Shown here piece after piece: positions 34,299-40,807 of a DNA stretch of 40,807 bases (positions are counted from its first letter, which is position 1; every line of letters begins with the position of its first letter). The translations under genes and the position numbers were made by a program. The DNA comes from an uncultured Methylotenera sp. Its GTDB lineage: Bacteria > Pseudomonadota > Gammaproteobacteria > Burkholderiales > Methylophilaceae. A model generated the notes under the pieces. The model saw nothing but the letters and a program-made list of their open reading frames with translations, did no database searches and was not told the DNA's origin. The stretch lies in contig NZ_CAMLGS010000024.1 of NCBI RefSeq assembly GCF_946479685.1, positions 1 through 40,807 of the forward strand. Direction: 5' to 3'.

Positions 34299-34359
34299 TG
34301 TTACTTTCCTTAATTTTAGTTTGTCTGTGTCTGTTTTCATAACCTAACCATCTTCATTG

Positions 34360-35349
34360 TTATGGGGTTACGTCGAATTTATGGAATTTTGCACCATGAT
34401 TGCATGCACTGCAAATTTTCCATGAAAGTGCGCTATCGGTAAAACTTGTTTTTAGCTGTTGCAAATGCTGTTCTGCCTGGTCTTTATTGGCAAAAATAGC
34501 AAAACCGGTTGGTCCCCAAGAGCTTTGTCCAAAACATGGCGCGCCCATGGCTTCAAGGCGTTCCAGCACTGCACTCACCAATCTGCTGGCGTATCTGCCG
34601 CCTTGTACCGGCAAAAAGTAATCGCCTACATGCTGCTGCAGTACCTGAATACTTTGCCCGAAAGCGACTAAATCGCGCTCCACTAGTGCTGGCATCGCCT
34701 GCATCAGTACATGCCTGCATAAATGCGCAGCCAAACTCTCAGGGAACGTTGGCAGCTCATTAAACGCAACTTTTTCTTGCTCACCGTGAATACCAGGCTC
34801 GCCTGCATCAAAGATTAACAAGATAGCCCACTCTTCGGGGAAATCATACCGCGCCAACATTGGCGGTGGGCTAGCATGCTCTGCAGTCACTACACGCCCG
34901 CCATCTACCAGCAAGCCACCGTAATCAAATGCAGAGATTCCCACCCCAGAACGTCTACCACGCCCGGTCAAGGTCGCGATTTGCATACTGCTTAAATTAA
35001 GCTGATACAAATGGCTAATCGCAGAACCTGCCGCTAGGGCCATTTGCGTACCTGACCCTAAACCTGAATGCTCAGGCACCGCCTCACTGATGTTAATCTC
35101 AACAGCATCTGCAATGTTCATTGCGCTTAAAATCTGCCGCGAAACTTTAGTCACGCGAGCAACCACTGAGTCTGGCACCACATCTGCTCCTGATACCTGC
35201 AGCGATTTAGCGCGTTTAGCAGTTAGCACCAAATTTGGCTCTGTTAAACTTAAGCCTATACTGCCGAATTTGCGACCAAGCCCGCCGTGCAAATCGAAAA
35301 AACCCATGTGCAAGCGACCACTGGTTGACACCTCAACACTAGCGGTCAT
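34360..35349 (-). CDS. mptG: Beta-ribofuranosylaminobenzene 5'-phosphate (beta-RFAP) synthase
   Basis: A 329-residue GHMP-kinase-fold enzyme that joins p-aminobenzoate (or a derivative) to phosphoribosyl diphosphate with loss of CO2, the first committed step to methanopterin. The N-terminal SGRLHMGFFDLHGG and the phosphate loop PEHSGLGSGTQMALAAG (about 88-104) identify the family; PCFGQSSWGPTGFAI is a second GHMP-type motif. First gene of the operon mptG-mtdB-orfY-mch-orf5-orf7. The gene corresponds to orf4 of M. extorquens. PabB in the other island supplies its substrate. Confidence 0.96.
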   Translation of the reverse strand: MTASVEVSTSGRLHMGFFDLHGGLGRKFGSIGLSLTEPNLVLTAKRAKSLQVSGADVVPDSVVARVTKVSRQILSAMNIADAVEINISEAVPEHSGLGSGTQMALAAGSAISHLYQLNLSSMQIATLTGRGRRSGVGISAFDYGGLLVDGGRVVTAEHASPPPMLARYDFPEEWAILLIFDAGEPGIHGEQEKVAFNELPTFPESLAAHLCRHVLMQAMPALVERDLVAFGQSIQVLQQHVGDYFLPVQGGRYASRLVSAVLERLEAMGAPCFGQSSWGPTGFAIFANKDQAEQHLQQLKTSFTDSALSWKICSACNHGAKFHKFDVTP

Positions 35350-35743
35350 TGATCATTCCTAGCGAACTGATTTTTAATGAAACGCTCTTGGTGAGAACGC
35401 TTTGTTCTGTGTAACATTGCATAGTGACGATCGTATTAATGGTGATAATTAGCTTCTTTTTTATTTTAGCTTAGGCTAAGCAATTTTCATACGCAAAAAC
35501 ATTCATGCGCCAATAATTTTCGTGTTAAACCACATTTAAAAAAACAAAGATTTTGCTCAATGTGCATTTTTTTCAGGTGACAACCCCAACATAATTAGGC
35601 AAAATGAGGGATTATTAAAATAATCTAACGCATTCACCTCCCCTTTCTTGCATAAGGCATCACCCAAACGGGTTAATCTACCTTAAATGAAGCGCGAGTA
35701 TCGAGTTAGAAAATTAATCATTTGTTTGAACTAAGGAACTATC
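35350..35743. other. Divergent control region mptG / ppsA
   Basis: 394 bp with no gene. It contains a 13-bp palindrome GCTTAG-G-CTAAGC (35469-35481) and an inverted repeat GATTATT-AA-AATAATC (35610-35625). A weak mptG promoter can be read on the minus strand: TTGGCG (35508-35513), 16 bp, TATGAA (35486-35491); the first palindrome would then lie over the transcription start. Two AACGCT motifs stand at 35381 and 35396. Confidence 0.4.
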
Positions 35744-38113
35744 ATGTCAGCCCACGTTATTCCATTTGAAAATTTACGCAACGTAGACGTCCCTTCAGTC
35801 GGCGGTAAAAATGCATCGCTAGGCGAAATGATTTCTCAGCTGTCTGCAAAAGGAGTACGCGTCCCTACTGGCTTTGCGACTACTGCAGATGCGTATCGTG
35901 AATTTTTAGCGCAAAATGGCTTGGATGCCAAAATCAATGCTGAGCTTGATAAACTGAACGTCGATGACACACAAGCACTTGCTGCCTGTGGTAAACAAGT
36001 ACGTGAATGGATTATGGCAGCACCATTTCCTGCAGCACTGGAAAAGGCAATTGCTGAAAACTATGAAACACTGATTGCTAAGTCAGGTAACGGCGCTACT
36101 TTTGCAGTGCGCTCATCTGCTACTGCAGAAGACTTACCAGACGCATCATTTGCTGGCCAACAAGAGTCATTCCTTAACATCCACGGTTTAGACAACATTC
36201 TGCATGCGATCAAAGAAGTATTCGCTTCTTTATACAACGACCGCGCAATTTCATACCGCGTACATAAAGGCTTTGTGCACGCAGATGTAGCTTTGTCAGC
36301 AGGCGTACAACAAATGGTACGTAGCGATATTGGCTGTGCAGGTGTGATGTTCACGATTGACACTGAATCTGGCTTTAAAGACGTAGTGTTTATTACATCA
36401 TCTTACGGCCTAGGTGAAACAGTGGTGCAAGGTGCGGTGAACCCTGATGAGTTCTATGTACATAAACCAACGCTAGCGCAAGGCAAACCATCTATCGTGC
36501 GCCGCACTATGGGCTCTAAACTGATCAAAATGGTGTTCAGTGATGCAACTCGCGCGGGCAAAAGTACGCATACAGTTGAGGTCGACCCAGCTGATAGCGA
36601 CCGCTACTCATTGTCTAACGACGACGTGCTAGAACTAGCACGCTATGCGATGATCATTGAAGCGCACTACGGCTGCCCAATGGATATTGAGTGGGGTAAA
36701 AACGGCGTAGACAACAAACTCTACATTCTGCAAGCGCGTCCTGAGACTGTTAAATCACAAGAAGCCGCTAGCAATGTTACTGAGACATTCAAACTTAACA
36801 AACACAGCGAAAAACCATTAGTGGTAGGCCGTGCGGTAACACAAAAAGTAGGCGTAGGCCCAGTACGTATCGTGCTAGACCCAGCAGACATGCACTTGGT
36901 ACAACCAGGTGACGTGCTAGTAGCCGATATGACTGACCCGAACTGGGAGCCAGTGATGAAACGCGCTAGTGCTTTAGTGACCAACCGTGGTGGCCGTACC
37001 TGCCACGCTGCGATTATTGCGCGTGAATTAGGTATCCCTGCGATTGTTGGTGCAGTGAACGCAACTGATGTATTACGTGAGGGTGAAGTGGTAACCGTAT
37101 CATGTGCAGAAGGCGAATCAGGCTTTGTTTACCACGGTGAAATTGAATACGACGTAAGCACACAAGCTGCTGCTGCACTAAAACCTGCACCATGCAAAAT
37201 CATGATGAACGTGGGCAACCCGGACATGGCGTTCAGTTTTGCTAAAACACCGAACGACGGCGTAGGCTTGGCACGTTTAGAGTTTGTAATCAACAACATG
37301 GTTGGTATCCATCCAAAAGCAATTTTGAATATGGAAGCCATGCCAAGCGCGATTCAAACCACAATTAAAAACCGCTCACGCGGCTATGCTTCACCTAAAC
37401 AGTTCTATATCGACAAAGTGGCAGAAGGTGTTGCAACGATTGCAGCAGCGTTCTATCCAAAACCAGTGATTGTGCGTACTTCTGATTTCAAATCAAACGA
37501 GTACAAAAAATTGGTTGGCGGCGAGATCTACGAGCCAGATGAAGAAAATCCAATGATTGGTTTCCGTGGTGCAGCACGTTACATGGCAGAAGACTTTAAA
37601 GAGTGCTTTGCGATGGAATGTATCGCCATGAAAAAAGTACGTGATGAAATGGGCTTAACCAACGTTGAGTTGATGATTCCTTTCGTGCGTACTCTAGATG
37701 AAGCTAAAGCGGTGACTGACATCATGGCTGCCAACGGCTTGAAACGTGGTGAGAATGGCTTACGCTTGATCATGATGTGCGAGATTCCTTCTAACGCATT
37801 ATTGGCTGAGCAATTCTTGGCTTACTTTGACGGCTTCTCTATCGGCTCAAACGACCTTACCCAACTAACCTTAGGTATGGACCGTGACTCAGGCATCTTG
37901 GCAGATGGCTTTGATGAGCGTAACGATGCAGTGAAAGTATTGTTAAAAATGGCAATCAGCACAGCAAACCGTTTAGGTAAATACGTAGGTATTTGCGGTC
38001 AAGGCCCATCAGACCATCCAGACTTCGCGGAATGGTTAGTGGAAGAAGGCATCCAATCTGTATCACTTAACCCTGATACCGTGGTTGCAACTTGGCAACG
38101 CCTTACAAAATAG
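35744..38113 (+). CDS. ppsA: Phosphoenolpyruvate synthase
   Basis: A 789-residue enzyme that converts pyruvate and ATP to PEP, AMP and phosphate for gluconeogenesis. Domains in order: ATP-binding (about 1-345, with [20 protein letters not shown]), the phosphohistidine swivel domain with catalytic His421 in [15 protein letters not shown], and the C-terminal PEP/pyruvate barrel (from about 470) with [15 protein letters not shown] and [15 protein letters not shown]. Thr419, the residue modified by the regulatory protein in E. coli, is conserved at the same number. AAGGA precedes the ATG. The regulator gene follows after 23 bp. Confidence 0.99.
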   Translation: MSAHVIPFENLRNVDVPSVGGKNASLGEMISQLSAKGVRVPTGFATTADAYREFLAQNGLDAKINAELDKLNVDDTQALAACGKQVREWIMAAPFPAALEKAIAENYETLIAKSGNGATFAVRSSATAEDLPDASFAGQQESFLNIHGLDNILHAIKEVFASLYNDRAISYRVHKGFVHADVALSAGVQQMVRSDIGCAGVMFTIDTESGFKDVVFITSSYGLGETVVQGAVNPDEFYVHKPTLAQGKPSIVRRTMGSKLIKMVFSDATRAGKSTHTVEVDPADSDRYSLSNDDVLELARYAMIIEAHYGCPMDIEWGKNGVDNKLYILQARPETVKSQEAASNVTETFKLNKHSEKPLVVGRAVTQKVGVGPVRIVLDPADMHLVQPGDVLVADMTDPNWEPVMKRASALVTNRGGRTCHAAIIARELGIPAIVGAVNATDVLREGEVVTVSCAEGESGFVYHGEIEYDVSTQAAAALKPAPCKIMMNVGNPDMAFSFAKTPNDGVGLARLEFVINNMVGIHPKAILNMEAMPSAIQTTIKNRSRGYASPKQFYIDKVAEGVATIAAAFYPKPVIVRTSDFKSNEYKKLVGGEIYEPDEENPMIGFRGAARYMAEDFKECFAMECIAMKKVRDEMGLTNVELMIPFVRTLDEAKAVTDIMAANGLKRGENGLRLIMMCEIPSNALLAEQFLAYFDGFSIGSNDLTQLTLGMDRDSGILADGFDERNDAVKVLLKMAISTANRLGKYVGICGQGPSDHPDFAEWLVEEGIQSVSLNPDTVVATWQRLTK

Positions 38114-38136
38114 TCAACCAACACGGATAGACTGTC

Positions 38137-38952
38137 ATGATCAAACGTACCGCATTCTTCGTTTCTGACGGCACAGGCATTACGGCAGGCGCACTAGGTA
38201 AGTTACTGGAGCATTTTCCCAGCACTCACTTTACCCAAGTGCGCTTACCGTTTACCAACACGCTAGAGAAGATTAAGCTAGCGCAAGAGGCCATAGTGCA
38301 CGCCACAGAGGAAGACGGCGGTCGTCCAGTTGTGATTATGACCTTGGGTGACATTACCTTGCGTAACTCACTCAAGCAGTGCAACGCTTACTTTATTGAC
38401 CTGTTCAATACGTTTATTGACCCGCTAGGCTTAGAGCTTGAACAAAAGCCACTAACCGGCGCTGGGATTGCCCATAGCGTAATGGGCAGTAGCTACAATG
38501 AGCGTATGGAAGCGATTAACTTCACGCTTAACCATGACGATGGCATGACCAACAACGGCCTGGAAGAAGCGGAAGTGATTCTAGTCGGCGTATCGCGCTG
38601 TGGTAAAACGCCAACCAGCGTTTACCTCGCCATGCAGTTTGGCGTAAAGGCTGCGAACTATCCGCTGATTCCTGAAGACTTTGAGCGAGGCACACTACCG
38701 GCAGTGCTCAATAAACATTTAGGTAAGATTTTTGGATTAACCATTAAGGCCGAACGCCTGCATGCGGTACGCAACGAACGTAGAGCCGGCAGTTTTTATG
38801 CCTCACTGGATAATTGCCGCCAAGAAATTGCCACCGCAGAGACGCTCATGCGTAACGCTGGCATTACCTGGGCAGACTCCACCAGCCGTTCTGTGGAAGA
38901 GCTTTCTGCGATTATTCTGGAAAAAATGCGCCACCCTGCCAGTAGCAAGTAA
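38137..38952 (+). CDS. ppsR: PEP synthase regulatory protein (bifunctional kinase/pyrophosphorylase)
   Basis: A 271-residue DUF299-family protein that inactivates PEP synthase by ADP-dependent phosphorylation of the active-site threonine and reactivates it by phosphate-dependent removal. The family's P-loop GVSRCGKT is at 151-158. The N-terminus FFVSDGTGITAGALGKLL is typical. Directly downstream of ppsA in one operon, its established context. The transcript ends in a very long terminator stem. Confidence 0.97.
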   Translation: MIKRTAFFVSDGTGITAGALGKLLEHFPSTHFTQVRLPFTNTLEKIKLAQEAIVHATEEDGGRPVVIMTLGDITLRNSLKQCNAYFIDLFNTFIDPLGLELEQKPLTGAGIAHSVMGSSYNERMEAINFTLNHDDGMTNNGLEEAEVILVGVSRCGKTPTSVYLAMQFGVKAANYPLIPEDFERGTLPAVLNKHLGKIFGLTIKAERLHAVRNERRAGSFYASLDNCRQEIATAETLMRNAGITWADSTSRSVEELSAIILEKMRHPASSK

Positions 38953-38972
38953 TTGGCTTGGCATTAGCGTGA

Positions 38973-39015
38973 ATCAAATAAAAAAAGGTGCTTATCGCAC
39001 CTTTTTTTATTTGAT
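38973..39015. terminator. Bidirectional terminator with a perfect 19-bp stem
   Basis: A 19-bp perfect stem with loop TTATC: it ends in GGTGC/GCACC at the loop and continues through seven A-T pairs into ATCAAAT/ATTTGAT. It lies between ppsR and the convergent glutathione peroxidase gene and carries A and T runs suitable for both strands. Confidence 0.92.
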
Positions 39016-39074
39016 ATTCTCATTTGGTATTCACCGATACCATTAGTACTTTTATCACTTAGTATTTATCACCG

Positions 39075-39635
39075 CTACTTCAGGCTAGGCTTAATCTTAC
39101 TCAAAATTTCCGCTGCGTTTGGTTTTACATCACTACTAAACGCATACACATCATTACCACCAGGCAAAATCACGTATTTAAAGAAATTCCAGCTTGGCGA
39201 CTGCCCGGTTTTTGCAATTAGCTGCTGGTAAAATGGATTAGCGGTCTTACCACTGACCGATGATTTGCTAATCATAGGAAACTTCACTGAGTAGGTTAAC
39301 TTACAAAAATCGCTGATTTGCTTATCGTCACTTAACTCTTGCTTAAAGTCATTAGATGGGAAACCAATCACTAACAAACCTTGTTTTTTATACTGGCTAT
39401 ATAAATTCTCTAACGCCTCAAACTGTGGGGTGAAGCCACACTTACTAGCAGTATTCACCACTAAGATCGGCTTATCTTGATAATCACACAGATTAATTTT
39501 TCCACCCTGCAGGGTAGAAAACTGGTGGTTGTATAACGCAGAACAGCTTGCATTCGCCATATTGGTCACTGATAACATAAGTATTGAAAGTAATGCTAAT
39601 AATCCTGTTTTTAAAGCACTCGATGAAAAATACAT
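39075..39635 (-). CDS. Periplasmic glutathione peroxidase-family protein
   Basis: A 186-residue thiol peroxidase of the GPx family with an N-terminal signal peptide (hydrophobic core about 9-22, cleavage likely after ANA near residue 29). The active-site Cys66 lies in NTASKCGFTPQFEAL, and the supporting GFPSNDF and SPSWNFFKYVI motifs (Asn and Trp of the catalytic tetrad) are present. Cytosolic homologues such as BtuE lack the signal, so this form probably acts in the periplasm with thioredoxin-like or other thiol donors rather than glutathione. No operon partner is evident. Confidence 0.93.
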   Translation of the reverse strand: MYFSSSALKTGLLALLSILMLSVTNMANASCSALYNHQFSTLQGGKINLCDYQDKPILVVNTASKCGFTPQFEALENLYSQYKKQGLLVIGFPSNDFKQELSDDKQISDFCKLTYSVKFPMISKSSVSGKTANPFYQQLIAKTGQSPSWNFFKYVILPGGNDVYAFSSDVKPNAAEILSKIKPSLK

Positions 39636-39709
39636 TTCTACTCACTTAACAATCAATAATATAGATGACACTGTGACTGGGCTTTTTACATTAAATTCCA
39701 TCGCCACGT

Positions 39710-40105
39710 CTATTGCTTAAAATACTGTACAGCAGCAACCCCTAGCGCCGCCATCAGCAGCGCACCGAACATATGTGTAAAGGCATGTAACGCCGCTAAA
39801 AAATAATCATGGCGATGTAACAAAGACAAACTCTCACCAGTAAAGGCAGAAAATGTAGTCAAACCACCGAGAAAGCCTGTAGTGACAAATAAACGTAAAC
39901 TGGGATTCTCCAACCCACCTAGACCAATCAAGCCCATCGCCACACCCATTAGCAAACCACCACCCAGATTAGCAATAAGCGTGCCTAGCGGCAGATTGGG
40001 CATGATTGCGTTAAAGGCAATCCCTAATCCCCAGCGGCTCCATGCGCCCAATGCAGCACCTGTACCCACAGCTAGTGTATTTGTAAAATTTATCGCGGAA
40101 TTCAT
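39710..40105 (-). CDS. crcB: Fluoride channel CrcB/Fluc
   Basis: A 131-residue four-helix membrane protein that forms a dual-topology dimer and exports fluoride. Conserved segments: GAALGAWSRWGLG (first helix), LGTLIANLGGGLLMG and the central TTGFLGGLTTFSAFTGES. The family's usual Asn in helix 2 (ANxxG) and the TFS motif are present. I see no fluoride riboswitch in the 95 bp upstream. It is divergent from glgA. Confidence 0.96.
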   Translation of the reverse strand: MNSAINFTNTLAVGTGAALGAWSRWGLGIAFNAIMPNLPLGTLIANLGGGLLMGVAMGLIGLGGLENPSLRLFVTTGFLGGLTTFSAFTGESLSLLHRHDYFLAALHAFTHMFGALLMAALGVAAVQYFKQ

Positions 40106-40200
40106 ACTCTCAAACCCAGATTAGTAGCGCCGTATAGTAAAATATTTTTATCGTATTTAGCCAATACTAAAATAAACATAAGAACTTTAGCGAGAAAATC

Positions 40201-40807
40201 ATGGCAATGAAAGTGTTATTTGTAAGCTCTGAAGTTTTTCCACTGATTAAAACAGGTGGATTAGCGGACGTTAGCGGCTCACTACCTAGCGCGTTACAGG
40301 GTTTAGGTGTTGATATTCGCATACTAGTGCCAGGCTACCCTGCTGTGTTAGCAGCAGTAAAAGACTTAACCACGGTTGCATCACTAGACTACTTACCGCA
40401 AATAGGCCAAGCCGAAGTGCAACTCGGCACTATAGAGAGCACACAAATTAAAGTATTGGTGATTAAAGCGCCTGATATTTATGAGCGTGATGGCGGGCCG
40501 TACGCAGACCAGCAAGGGCTGGAGTGGCAAGACAACCCCGTACGCTTTGGCGTGCTATCAAAAGTTGCAGCGGTGCTGGCAAGCGACCACTCCCCGCTTA
40601 AGGATTGGCAGCCTAACATTGTTCACTGTAATGACTGGCAAACAGGATTAACTCCTGCATATATGAAGCTTACGGAACATGCTCGCGCTAAATCCATTAT
40701 CAGCCTGCACAACATGGCATTTCAAGGCTGTTACCCTCCACACTGGGTCAACAGTTTAGGCCTACCTAGCGCAAACTTTACGATTGAAGGTTTTGAGTAC
40801 CAGAAAC
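40201..40807 (+). CDS. glgA: Glycogen synthase (ADP-glucose type), 5' part
   Basis: The first 202 codons of a GT5-family glycogen synthase, cut by the end of the window. The ADP-glucose-binding KTGGLADVSGSLP near residue 15, the HCNDWQTGLTP motif (about 140) and SLHNMAFQG (about 168) are typical. It adds glucose from ADP-glucose to the growing glycogen chain. The ATG at 40201 is preceded by a weak GCGAG site. Next to PEP synthase, it indicates carbon storage from C1 assimilation. Confidence 0.96.
   Translation, partial: MAMKVLFVSSEVFPLIKTGGLADVSGSLPSALQGLGVDIRILVPGYPAVLAAVKDLTTVASLDYLPQIGQAEVQLGTIESTQIKVLVIKAPDIYERDGGPYADQQGLEWQDNPVRFGVLSKVAAVLASDHSPLKDWQPNIVHCNDWQTGLTPAYMKLTEHARAKSIISLHNMAFQGCYPPHWVNSLGLPSANFTIEGFEYQK

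Noticed and set aside
33544..34347. Long plus-strand open frame (267 codons) opposite mtdB
   Set aside because: It mirrors mtdB on the other strand; its translation is Ser/Thr/Ala-rich with no recognisable motif, and mtdB is certain.
39529..39720. 63-codon plus-strand frame between the peroxidase and crcB
   Set aside because: Mostly antisense to the signal-peptide region of the peroxidase; no supporting signal.
40106..40200. Fluoride riboswitch upstream of crcB
   Set aside because: I looked for the conserved fluoride-motif elements (GGNGATGGNGTTCGCC-like start) and found none in the short gap.
1..40807. CRISPR array, insertion sequence, prophage or integrative element
   Set aside because: No regularly spaced repeats of CRISPR type, no transposase or integrase gene, and tRNA genes are not flanked by attachment-like duplications within the window.

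Overview
The window looks like chromosomal DNA of an obligate or near-obligate methylotrophic betaproteobacterium of the Methylophilaceae, most like Methylotenera. The reasons are the combination of ribulose monophosphate (RuMP) cycle genes (hexulose-6-phosphate synthase, 6-phospho-3-hexuloisomerase, transaldolase) with two islands of archaeal-type C1 genes (tetrahydromethanopterin and methylofuran), the moderate GC content, and the betaproteobacterial order tig-clpP-clpX-lon-hupB-tRNA-Val-tRNA-Asp. The genus is inferred from gene content and was not searched.

Layout. 1-6.8 kb, minus strand: proteostasis block (trigger factor, ClpP, ClpX, Lon with a clear sigma-32-type promoter, HU, two tRNAs). 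6.8-11.2 kb: a Cpx-like envelope-stress locus, with a Ser/Thr/Asp-rich protein of unknown function, a Spy/CpxP-family periplasmic protein and a divergent response regulator/sensor kinase pair. GTAAA-type direct repeats with about 10-bp spacing stand in both control regions. 11.3-17.8 kb: tRNA-Leu, a small unknown gene and a tripartite RND efflux operon, with a 25-codon reading frame overlapping the start of the pump gene.

17.8-23.5 kb: first C1 cofactor island. An ATP-grasp ligase (MfnD-like), an MfnF-like protein, PabB, an amino-acid-kinase-fold protein (MfnE-like) and a pterin carbinolamine dehydratase run on the minus strand. A HisA-like protein of unknown reaction is divergent. 23.6-26.2 kb: the RuMP genes phi, hps and tal, apparently as separate units, with terminator-like hairpins after tal and between hps and phi. 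26.3-29.2 kb: a CHASE2 histidine kinase and an OmpR-type regulator lie between the RuMP genes and the second C1 island. 29.3-35.3 kb: second C1 island, mptG-mtdB-orfY-mch-orf5-orf7, for methanopterin synthesis and formaldehyde oxidation. 35.7-40.8 kb: PEP synthase and its regulatory kinase/phosphorylase, a periplasmic glutathione peroxidase, a CrcB fluoride channel and the 5' part of glycogen synthase.

How it fits together. Formaldehyde can enter assimilation (Hps, Phi, transaldolase) or oxidation on H4MPT (MtdB, Mch). The window also encodes much of the synthesis of the two carriers, and gluconeogenic and storage functions (PpsA, GlgA). The most notable observations are: two ATP-grasp genes whose conserved N-termini lie upstream of any ATG/GTG/TTG; a hairpin fused to the mch ribosome-binding site; Cpx-like boxes at a gene of unknown function; the two-component system between the C1 modules; a leader peptide coupled to the RND pump; and recurrent 15-17 bp tandem duplications. 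No insertion sequence, prophage or CRISPR array was seen.
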